Made by a program: the position numbers and the translations under genes. This document shows, piece after piece, positions 1 through 9,289 of a stretch of 28,523 nucleotides of DNA (position 1 is the stretch's first letter; the number at the start of each line of letters is the position of its first letter). Under the pieces are notes generated by a model. The model was not told the origin of the DNA, did no database searches, and worked only from the letters and a program-made list of their open reading frames with translations. Origin of the DNA: Hypsibius dujardini (taxonomy: Eukaryota > Tardigrada > Eutardigrada > Parachela > Hypsibiidae); contig LRSR01006060.1 in assembly GCA_001579985.1 (NCBI GenBank), forward strand, positions 1-28,523. Reading direction: 5' to 3'.

Positions 1-167
1 GTCAACGACAAGATTGAGTAGACAAGAGGGTTCGGGGAATGGGCAAAAGGGGCGGGGCAGGGGGTGGGTTTCAAACAATCGAACAATCAACCATCTGACC
101 ACCCCTTGCCCCGCCCTTTTTGCCCATTCTCCGGACCCTCTAGTGTACTCAATCTTGTCGTTACTTG
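1..167. mobile_element. Foldback MITE, family A, copy 1 (left end just cut by the window)
   Basis: Palindromic element of about 168 bp. The left arm starts GTCAACGACAAGATTGAG and continues into a G-rich block; the right arm is its near reverse complement ending in AATCTTGTCGTTACTTG. The loop is a short AT-rich stretch with CAAACAATC repeats. TA follows the right end at 168-169. Other copies lie at 6839, 17407 and 27098, and one begins at 28511. The TA flanks and the CAGTCAACG-type termini suggest a non-autonomous Tc1/mariner-like element (inference). It lies in the SLCO intron just upstream of the first visible exon. No transposase is encoded. Confidence 0.85.
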
Positions 168-243
168 TACCTACTGGCTATTGTAGTTACGTCAACGTCA
201 AGCCGGGTCTCTTCTTAATTCTCCTTCGTCTTTGTGCTTGCAG

Positions 244-3200
244 TTGTCCAGCAGTCAGATCGGCTTTGTCACAGCCGTCGGGGAACTCGGGAGAATAGCT
301 TGCCTCCTCGGTAGAATTTGTTCATTTTCTGGATCCTTAAACGAGTACAAAATTCCTGCGGATGACTGATAGATTCTATCTTTTCAGGCTTCAGTTTTTA
401 CGGGGAATTATCACACAGACCGAGGGTGATTGCCATCAGTGCCATGCTCACTGTCTTTGCCTATATCCTGTTGGACATTCCGGATTTGGCCTCGCCCACC
501 TCGTCCTCGGAAGATCTTATGAAGGTTGGTTGACGGTTGTCCCTTTAATATTCCCATTGATCCATGTACTAATAATTCAAAAAAATTCCTGATTTCATAA
601 AGAATGAAGTGTGCCAAGCGTCTTCGGTGCAGCCTTTGAACGAAACTGCAATTTCACTGACCAAATGCGAGAAGTTTGACCAGCGCTATGGATGGCGCGT
701 CGCGGCGATGGTTGTTTTTGCCGTCTCTCATTTCCTTTCCGGCTGCGCAAGTGGAATCCCATTGGTAATGAATTGCATATTAGAATTATAATCAATGGGT
801 AATGAATTACACATTAGAATTATTACCGATTGGTAATGAATTGTATATTAGAATTATTACCTATTGGTAATGAACTGTATTATTACCGATTGGTAATGAA
901 TTGTATTATTACCGATTAGTAATGAATTGTATATTAGAATTATTATCAATGAGTAATGAATCGTATATTAGGATTATTACCGATTAGTAATGAATTATAT
1001 ATTAGGATTATTAACGATTGGTAATGAATTGTATATTAGAATTATTAGGATTATTGACGATTGGTAATGAATTGTACATTAGGACTATTATCGGTTGAAT
1101 TCACTATAGGTCAGTTATGTTGTCTTCAGATTTACGGGATTGCAGTCATCCAGGATCATTTTGTGAGGAAAGATTCAAGCATGTATCTGGGTCTTCACTT
1201 TGTGGCCAAAGTTTTGGGCCCAGTCTTCGGATTTTTATTGGGGGCAATGAGTACCGCCATGATGGTTTCAATCAGCCCTCCAGGTGGGTCAATTTAGTTT
1301 TCGCGACGTAAATTCTATAGTTTACTGCTTTGAGGTTGCTTGAAGGATGTGCGCATGTTTGGATTTGATCGCCTCAGGCAGCAGCGGAGTTTTTTATCAG
1401 TCAATCGATTAGGCGATGAATTAATTAATCGAATTATGATTAGAAGGTGCTGATAAATTTCCATCCGCTTAATGTTTTTTGTAGTGAGTTTGAAGTTAAT
1501 CAACGATGACGACTGAAATGAACGACAGGAAGAGACAGCGCCGTTTAGTTAGTTGTAAATCTGACTTAAATCGATTATTTGAACATTTTATGTACCGGTA
1601 TGAGGCGTTGCACGAGTGCAGTTTAGTTCGAGATTGACCCCGTCAGTTCAATGTAAATGTCGACCGTTCTACGTGGCTACGTCAATATTGGAAGACCTCG
1701 TTGATGGGAATGAATGTGTCTTATCGCGCTCGAACGCATTGTTTCTATAGATTTTGCGTGAATTGTTCATCTTTATTTTGGGCAGGTTTGAACACTTTCA
1801 CCGATCAGGACCCGCGTTGGCTCAACATTCGAGCATGGCATGTTACAATGGGAATACTGCTGATTGGACTGCTCAACTTTATAGCGGCGATGGTCATGCT
1901 GGTGAGAGCAAAGGCTACAGCCGGATTTGTGGGCCTTGATATCGGCATATGTTTCTGCTGGTCTGGTTACGTGTCTGTGTGTCTCTCTGTGTGTCTGTCT
2001 GTCTATGTGTCTGTCTATCTCTCTGTCTGTCTCTCTGTCTGTCTGTGTGTGTCTGTGTGTCTGTGTGTCTGTGTGTCTGTGTGTCTGTGTGTCTGTGTGT
2101 CTGTGTGTCTGTGTGTCTGTGTGTCTGTGTGTCTGTCTGTGTGTCTGTCTGTGTGTCTGTCTGTCTGTGTGTCTGTGTGTCTGTCTGTGTGTCTGTGTGT
2201 CTGTCAGCCTTCGTAATGTGTTCATAATGAACGTAGCCGCTTCATAAGGTTTATTTTTCGCTTTTAGCTATTCCCGCCGGAATTTCCACTGGTGAATAAT
2301 GATCCTCAAGCACCACAAAAACCGCCCACGGGGAATAAGCTTGTTCTTCCGGGATACCGCCGCCCATTATCTATACGCTGTAAGTCTATCCACTTATTCG
2401 AAGGGAGCGTGAGGTGTCCAGTTGGTGTTGGTGGTTGGGTGGGGTGGCGTGTGTGGATGAGTTCTTGTACCCATGCAGAGCCATATCGCATCACCGGCAC
2501 CGCTCCTGGACATCCAGCGTTTCCACTTCCTTTTTAGTGACGATGCCTTTTATAGTGGTCAAGGAGGACGTTAAGAAGCTAATACGGAACCAGATGTTTT
2601 TAACACGTGTAGCCACCGTTGTGATCAACGTTTTTGTTCTATCGGGTAACTATTGGCGGAAGTCAAAACAGTCGCACAATTTGGACGATGGACACTCAGA
2701 AAGACATTTTGACACAATGATCGTCACACAGACAACAAACTGCTTCAATGACAATCAAACAACCAGTAGTTCACCATTTCCAGGCAAGATTCAAGTTAAA
2801 GTGTTTTTTCAGTTCCGTTATGTATTTAGGCTTATATGTGTTCCTGCCGAAATATTTGGAGGCTCAGTTTTATGTCCAACCAAATGCTGCAAATATAGCC
2901 ACCGGTAAGCGTTGCCTGCCTGTCTTACCGCAAGTTGACTAGCAAGAAAAAATTACATCTTCCTACAGCTATTGCCATTCTCCTTCCCACGGGATGTGGA
3001 ATCCTCGTCGGCTGCTTCTTGTACCGTTACTGGGATCTCAAACCAAAGCATACCACCATGATAACCATGACCGCGTCCATGATCTTCTTCGTCGGTTTCC
3101 TCCTGCTCATCTCATTCCGATGCGAAACACGCGACATGGCCGGCGACCGTTTTCCCAACGGGTTCGCTTACATTTAGGAACTGCTGGTGACGGGAGCAGA

Positions 3201-4648
3201 ACCTTAACGGGCTTCACTTTTCAGACTGGTCAACATTGAATCGAAATGCAACGCGCGCTGCGGCTGCGTCGATACGGTTTTCAATCCCGTGTGCGATGTC
3301 AGCACGATGAAGAACTACTTCTCCGCTTGTCGCGCTGGTTGCGAGCCTGAACCACCCACCCAACATCCCGCCAATACGGTGAGCACCTTGACAGGCGCGT
3401 TAGCGCAAACGATGCGGATAATCGTGCATCTTTTTAGAGTCATCCTGCGCCGGTCAACTGTCTGTGTGCAAGCTCCACTACGCTCGCACGCATACCTGCG
3501 GGGTTCTGCAAAATCTTGTGCAACAAATTCTGGCCGTTTGTATTTCTTCTCTTCCTGATCCTGTTCGTTTGCTCGATACCGACGGTCGGTTCGGTCATGC
3601 TGATTTACCGGTATGGGGCGAGTTTTGTCACGAAAGTAGAACGTACCGTATGTCAAGTGATGGTTGCCTGATCGATAATAAAGGCAGTAGCACAGATACC
3701 GTGCGGTCAGTCAAACAGACAGACGACGAGAGACAGAAAACCAGATAATCCGACAGACAGACAGACAGTCAATCAGTCAGTCAATCAGACAGGCAGACAG
3801 TCACACAGTCAGTCACACAAGCAGGCAGACAGGCAGTCAGACAGGCAGACAGACAAACAGACAGACAGGCAGACAGGCAGACAGTCAGTCACACAAGTAG
3901 GCAGGCAGGCAGACACACAAATAGACAGATAGACAGAGAGGCAGAGAGACTAACTGATTGACAGATTTGTCATCCGGAGTATGTCGATTTCCGCAAGAGA
4001 TTTAATTTTTTTGTATTTTAGCACTGTCCCGTCAGATCTAATGCTGATGGCACATCTGTTCATGGCTCTTTGCGTCGGTATTTTTGGTAAGCAAAACGTT
4101 GGCAGGGTCCGATCGGAAATCGGCATTGCAATCGGAGGCCTATTGCATGCAGTTAGTTAACGCCCCTGGTTCTCGGGGCGCCCTCTTACTGGTGTATTAT
4201 ATTCCTTTTGTTACCGTAGCACTATTCCCAAGTCCAATGGTTTTCGGCGGCATGATGGACGCGAGCTGTCTACTTTGGTCGGCTCAAGGCTGCTCCGGCC
4301 ACGGTGCCTGTTTGATCCACGACAACGATGACTTGGCCTTTCGAGTCAGCGGCACCATCAGCGGCGTCAAGATCCTCGGACTGCTGATTGAAATATTTGT
4401 AAGCGTAACTGCACAGCTCCGATATTGGTGACGTCTGATGGACGCGATGATGGATGGATTTCTAATGTCATAACGAGAACTTTCAGTCTGAATGACCGGA
4501 GATGACTTTTTTCTATCAATTACTAAGGACTTATATTTTTCAGATATTTTGGAAGGCGCGTAAGCTTGAATTTGAAGAAGTGGAGCCGGCCATTATGTGG
4601 TCCCCAGACGCAGTGAGGCTGGCCTTCACCGAGACCGTCGGCCGATAA
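244..4648 (+). CDS. Solute carrier organic anion transporter (SLCO/OATP), 3' fourteen exons
   Basis: Plasma-membrane transporter expected to carry organic anions across the membrane (family knowledge). Exons: 244-310, 388-524, 603-764, 1130-1283, 1786-1901, 2268-2379, 2538-2645, 2830-2904, 2969-3161, 3225-3378, 3438-3610, 4022-4086, 4220-4398, 4544-4648. All junctions are GT-AG and in phase, giving 599 residues to a TAA stop; the N-terminal start and TM1 are off the window. Recognisable parts are SSSQIGF at the start, [20 protein letters not shown], the DPRW signature region, [13 protein letters not shown], and an extracellular Kazal-like segment in 3225-3378 and the next exon with CNARCGC, NPVCD and ACRAGC cysteines. 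Next come a hydrophobic helix, [14 protein letters not shown], and a short basic-to-acidic tail ending TETVGR. The OATP signature is diverged (see findings). Introns are 60-420 bp and hold most of the repeats. The class assignment is firm; the subfamily and substrate are not visible. Confidence 0.95.
765..1090 (+). repeat. Tandem repeat built on the SLCO splice donor
   Basis: AT-rich tandem repeat filling the SLCO intron after exon 603-764. The motif GTAATGAA recurs at 765 (the true donor), 799, 833, 867, 893, 919, 953, 987, 1021 and 1064, so the usual spacing is 34 bp with two 26-bp units and one of 43 bp. Each unit reads roughly TTGGTAATGAATTGTATATT followed by AGAATTATTACCGA. The array begins at the exon end, so the real 5' splice site is the first unit. 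Confidence 0.9.
1963..2205 (+). repeat. TGTC/TGTG microsatellite
   Basis: About 240 bp of CTGTCTGT and GTGTCTGT repeats in the SLCO intron between exons 1786-1901 and 2268-2379. It is open in several frames only because the units lack stops; it is not coding. It is pyrimidine/purine alternating and sits about 60 bp upstream of the next acceptor. Confidence 0.95.
3710..3967 (+). repeat. CAGA/CAGT microsatellite
   Basis: Degenerate ACAGACAG, AGTCAGTC and GGCAGGCAGACA tetranucleotide repeats filling most of the SLCO intron between exons 3438-3610 and 4022-4086. No coding signal is seen. A similar tract lies at 9165-9385 in a Tbx1 intron. Confidence 0.95.
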
Positions 4649-5644
4649 CGCAATTAGTCAAATCGAAAGTGTTTCTGTGATTGAGTTGTTTCTTTCCTAG
4701 TTTTTTGGTTTTTTTGTTGTTGGTTGTCCTCTGTATTGAGAAAAGTATGCACCCATAATGTAGCTGCAATGCGAGTATAAAATTGTACTGTACGGAGTTT
4801 TTCGCCAGCTCACTGTGAACCCATCTCAAAGGACCATTGAGTAAGCTTCCTGCGTGCGCGATGATTAGTCCACAATTAATGCAGACTCAGTGATAAAAAA
4901 ATTGAAATCAATGTTGGGCAGACGAAAATGGGCGACCAGTAAGTACGCACTGTACTAGTACATGTACAAGGGGTCTTCGTTGCTCTGTCCGATCTTCCGG
5001 TTCCTCGGATCGCAATCATTTGAAGCAGGCTCTTCATTTCGATGTCTTAGACATATAATGATTCAGTCTGCTTGGTCGGAGAGGTACTTCTCCCTTTTAG
5101 GGGGAACGGAGAGCCGAGCTCATCAGACTCAAGCTAAAGCTAGTTCAAATACTGTAGCTGTAACCATTAAGCAGGAACAATACCCTTAACCGGTAGGAAC
5201 AGAAGCCCTTAAGCAACAGGAACAAAACGTTCTAACAATTGGCATTAATCAATGAATCCATGAAGAGAAAAAGCTCCATAACCGTTGAACAAACAGTAAA
5301 ACCCTTAAACGACAGGAACAGAAGCCCTTAAGCAACAGGAACAAGGGGGTTGCTCACTTGAGCTATAGCTAACGCTTGGGCGTTATAGCTCAGAGAGTAG
5401 TCTTCTTGCATTAACCAATCAGAATTAGCGCCTCTCTCTAGATATTTAGCGCCCGAAAATGGGTTTGCACTTTGCAGTCTTGAACTTTTTGCTTTGCCGC
5501 CGAGGGGCGCCCAATGATCATGCGCCCACGCAATGTTTTGGTTTTGTGGTTTTCAGGTTAACGACCCTTTTTACGTCATTCCAGCATCTCCCGTCGTCGC
5601 ACCTCATTCTTCTTCTTTTTTTCTTGATCGAATATCTCTCGGGA
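4649..5644 (+). other. Spacer between SLCO and cytohesin (3' flank, 5' flank)
   Basis: No conserved protein is seen here. It should hold the SLCO 3' UTR and the cytohesin promoter and 5' UTR. No clear AATAAA is visible downstream of the SLCO stop. A 31-bp perfect direct repeat (AGGAACAGAAGCCCTTAAGC and on) occurs at 5195-5225 and 5314-5344. An imperfect inverted repeat GAGCTATAGCTAACGC / GCGTTATAGCTC lies at 5358-5395. A pyrimidine-rich tract at about 5608-5628 precedes the cytohesin ATG and could belong to a splice acceptor. Confidence 0.6.
4928..4938 (+). other. Possible short upstream first coding exon of cytohesin
   Basis: ATGGGCGACCA is followed at 4939 by a consensus donor GTAAGT. It ends in phase 2. 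Two candidate acceptors downstream, after the CAG ending at about 5556 and after the TAG ending at about 5659, both continue in the cytohesin reading frame, giving proteins starting MGDQ or MGDH. This is a phase-consistent but unproven alternative to starting at 5645; eleven bases can fit by chance. Confidence 0.3.
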
Positions 5645-8331
5645 ATGCCGACGGAACGTAGCACGTCATCTTTATTGAGCATCCAGAGCTATGGAGGGCG
5701 TTCCAGCAGCAGAGCGTCTACCACGACCAACTACAGCCAGAGCGAACAGGACGCCTTGAGGGAAATTCGTCAGGAAAAGGCTGCCCTCTTGCTGGAAATA
5801 AGGAGTTTGAAGGATGAAATTGCGGACTGTTCGTGGATCATCGAGCGACTGGATGTGGACGAGGACGGCAAGCCCAACTCAGAGAGGCAGATCATGGCCA
5901 TCGGGAGGAAGAAATTCAATTTGGACCCCAAAAAGGGGCTGGAGTATATGCTGGAGCAGAAAGTGCTGCAGCATACTCCGGAGGATGTGGCCAAGTTTTT
6001 ATTTGCTGGCGAGGGCTTGACCAAGACGGCCATTGGAATATATTTGGGCGAACCCGATGCGTTTAATCAGAAGGTAAGTTATCCTCATCGATTGTTTGAT
6101 TGGTGAAGCATTTACTGAGTTTTTTTTGGAAAATCCTAATTGGAAATCTCAGAATCAGCCCCATTTTTTATTGACGTTTTATAGACATTTTTTGCGTTGT
6201 TCCATTAAATTGATTCTAAAAAATTACTTTAGATAACGTAACATGCTCCGTTGACATACTCCGTTAACTGGTACATTTTGGATTACAGTATCAGCGCCTT
6301 TGATCGGTTGATTGATTGACACGCTGAAATATATTGCTTCCAAATCCGGATGGTTGATTGATTGACACGCTGAAATATGTTGCTTCGAAATCTTTTAACC
6401 AAATACATGGTAAAAATGTTGCTACGCCTGGGTGATTGATTGATTGATTTGTGACGATTTTCTTGTTTTCCTTAGGTTCTAGAAGATTTTATCCGTCTGC
6501 ACGATTTCTCCAACACCAAACTGGTGTCGGCTCTGCGGGTGTTTCTCTGGAGTTTTCGGTTGCCCGGTGAATCACAAAAAATCGACCGCATGATGGAGAA
6601 ATTCGCGCAGTATTATTGCGAGCAGAATGAGGGCGTCTTCGCTACCTCCGACAGTTGCTACGTGTTGTCTTACGCGACCATCATGCTGAACACCACGCTG
6701 CACAACCGGAATGTGAAAGACCGCCAGACGGTCGAGCAGTTCATCAAGATGAATCGCGGCATAAACGGCAGTGAGGATCTGCCGCGTGAGATGTTGGTCG
6801 ACATCTTCGACGACATTAAAGCACAGCAATTCAAGGTACAGTCAACGACAAGATTGAGTACACACTGGAGGGTCCGGGGAATCGGCAAAAGGGGCGGGGC
6901 AAGGAGTGGTTTTCAAACAATCGAACAATCAACCACCTGACCACCCTGCCCCGCCCTTTTGCCCATTCCCCGGACCCCCAGTGTACTCAACCCCCTGCTC
7001 CGCCCCTTTTGCCCATACCCGGACCCTCCAGTGTACTCAACCACCTGTCCACCTCCTGCCCCACCCCTTTTGCCCATACCCATAGATTGAGTACAATGGA
7101 GGGTCCGGGGAATGAGCAAAAGGGGCGGGGCAGGGGGTGGTTTTCATACAATCGAACAATCAACGACCTGACCACCCCCGCCCCGCCCCTTTTGCCCATA
7201 CAATGGAGGGTCCGGGGAATCGGCAAAAGGGGCGAGACAAGGGTGGTTTTCAAACAATCGAACAATCAACCACCTGACCACCCTGCCCCGCCCTTTTTGC
7301 CCATTCCCCGGACCCCCAGTGTACTCGATCTTGTCGTTGATTGTAGCACTCATTTCTGTCTTTTTTCCGTTGCTTAAATGCATTTTTTTGCGGTGGTTTA
7401 GATTGCGGAGGACGATGGGAATGACTTATTACCAGCATTTGAAGACCCTGATCGTCAAGGCTGGTTGTATAAGCAGGGTGGAAAATACAAATCCTGGAAA
7501 CAAAGATGGTATGCCTTCTACTCATTTCTTGTTCTGCCCGATTCCGACCAGGGGGGGGGGGTAGAACTAAACTAAAGAGCTAAACTAAAGTGAAAGATGA
7601 GACCAACAAGTTTCGTAACAATTTTTTAGGTTTGTCTGTTTCAGTTGCTATGATCACTCGTACTAAGGATTTAAGTGGGAAAAAAACTAATTAACTATTT
7701 TCAACTAAGCCTAAATTAACGACTCAGTTACTTAAATAATTAAACGGAACTAGAATTTATTTAATAGTAATATATTTATTAATTTTTAATTTTTAATTGA
7801 CTGAAAATCTAAGTGGTTGACTAATTTTGGGTCTTATCAACTCTTTGTCTTAACTAACCTGCAGATTATAAAGTCGGCTTTATGTGCACAGTAATTTGGT
7901 CGTAAAATCTTCCGTCCGAGTTATTGTCGCTCAGCTTCTTTGTATTTACGCACGTTTGTCAGATTTGCTTTTCGATCGGCAGGTTTGTTTTGAACGACAA
8001 CGTCCTCTACTACTTTGTGAGCGACAAGGACAAAGAGCCGAAGGGCATCATTCCGCTGGAAAACACCCAGATCCGCGACTTTGAAGATCGCAACCGACAG
8101 CACTGCTTCGAGCTCTACCTCGACAACAACGAAATGGTCAAGGCGTGTAAGACGCAGAAAGACGGCAAAGTCATCACTGGCCGGCACACCACCTATCGGG
8201 TCTGCACCAACACGCCGGGTGAGAAGGAGGAGTGGATGCGTGCGATCAGGTCGTGTACCTCGGATAATCCATTCCTGGGGATGCTGCAAGCGCGGAAGAA
8301 GCAGCGTTTCTACCACAGCGGTGTTCAGTGA
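5645..8331 (+). CDS. Cytohesin, ARF guanine-nucleotide exchange factor (Sec7 + PH)
   Basis: Activates ARF GTPases at PIP3-containing membranes (family knowledge). Exons 5645-6073, 6476-6835, 7402-7508 and 7983-8331 give 414 residues, close to the usual 400. Order: a Ser-rich N-terminus, a coiled coil at about 36-70 ([20 protein letters not shown]), Sec7 from about 75 to 260 with [22 protein letters not shown] and the catalytic glutamate finger at Glu175 in [14 protein letters not shown]. The PH domain spans about 279-395 with [18 protein letters not shown] and [11 protein letters not shown]. The C-terminal ARKKQRF is the polybasic end. The PH loop has two glycines (289-290), the form linked in mammals to PIP3 selectivity. 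The 5645 ATG is chosen because the upstream in-frame stretch looks like a pyrimidine tract; a tiny upstream exon at 4928 is an alternative. Convergent with the T-box gene. Confidence 0.97.
6301..6392 (+). repeat. Direct repeat of about 45 bp
   Basis: Two near-identical copies (about 6301-6344 and 6349-6392) of GGTTGATTGATTGACACGCT followed by GAAATAT(A/G)TTGCTTC in cytohesin intron 1. A short TGATTGATTGATT run follows at 6432. It is a local tandem duplication with no gene. Confidence 0.85.
6839..7343. mobile_element. Foldback MITE, family A, copy 2, expanded and rearranged
   Basis: Starts CAGTCAACGACAAGATTGAG and ends CTTGTCGTTGATTG, flanked by TA at 6837-6838 and 7344-7345. At 505 bp it is three times the length of the simple 168-bp copy. 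It contains several partial arms: two extra right arms at about 6990-7085, then a second left arm from 7085, and a third from about 7200. The left TA is the TA of the cytohesin splice donor GTA at 6836, so the element begins at intron position +4. Confidence 0.88.
7509..7982 (+). other. Cytohesin intron 3, AT-rich
   Basis: Holds a run of about twelve G at 7549-7560, a short repeat of AACTAAACTAAAG, and AT-rich sequence at about 7660-7860. No coding signal or recognisable element is seen. The donor is GTATGC at 7509 and the acceptor ends TCGGCAG at 7982. Confidence 0.6.
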
Positions 8332-8606
8332 ACTGCGAACTTTTTTCTTCCTTTCCTTAGATATCCATTTTTTAATTCGCTTTTGTGGACCAAAATCTCA
8401 CGCGGCCGAGTTCATTTTAATTTTTATGCTTTATGTACAAATGGGTGCGCTTAGACATTAGATTGTTATTGATAGTAGGGAATAGTTGATAGTTGTTGTG
8501 GTAGAGCAAATAGTAAGTAACCTGCAAGGACTAAGATGCAACGGACAAAACGAACCGAAATACTAATTCAGCTTGATTCTGCTTCTATTTTATCATGCTG
8601 CACTTT

Positions 8607-9239
8607 CTAATACTGCCTTCCGGTGCAGCCGTAGTCGTAACTTGTGGCGAACTGTCTGGGGCGGCTGTAGTAGTAAGGGTAGACGGGAGGATTCCGGGCA
8701 TACGGTGTGCCAATATGAGTTGGGCGGGGAGTATGCAAGGACGGAAGACCCGGAGATCCCAAGTAGCCGCCACTCAAGTCCGACGAGTAGCTGGAGGCAT
8801 ATGCTGAATCCAGGCTGTACGAGCTGAAGGTAGGCGAGCCGGCGCCTGAGGTTCCTGCCGTCAGTGAGAGAATTCCATCAGTGGGACGTGTCATTCCGAA
8901 CTGACCGGATCCGGAGAGGGAGAGGGAGTCGTTAGTGACGTTCGGGGTTACGATGCGGGAGACCATTTCCACTTGCCCAGCTTGAGAATCTGAAGGAAGG
9001 CAGGGAACCAAATCATAAGATTATGACGAATTTATCATCCAAATAGACTAACGACCAGACACACAGGGGACATCAGAGACGGTCATACGCACAGACACAT
9101 AAGCAATACACATCGAAGGAAAGGCGTACAATAGCGAGATATAAGAAATCGAAAGATATGACACATGGGCAGGCAGACTGACCTAACAGACTGCCAGACA
9201 GACAAGCAGAAACACTGGCTGACTAAAAGACAGACAGAA

Positions 9240-9289
<50 letters not shown>

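Noticed and set aside
14-298. 94-codon open frame at the window start
   Set aside because: It runs through a foldback element and across the SLCO acceptor at 241-243 in a different frame from the exon.
1927-2247. Long Cys/Val/Ser open frames over the TGTC repeat
   Set aside because: They are produced by stop-free microsatellite on both strands and interrupt an SLCO intron whose flanking exons join in phase.
5375-5445. tRNA-like start TTATAGCTCAGAGAGTAG
   Set aside because: The D-arm-like string has no matching anticodon stem, no GGTTCGAATCC-type T loop and no acceptor pairing downstream.
5459-5644. N-terminal extension of cytohesin from an ATG at 5459
   Set aside because: The added 62 residues come from a pyrimidine-rich tract typical of UTR or intron and resemble no cytohesin N-terminus.
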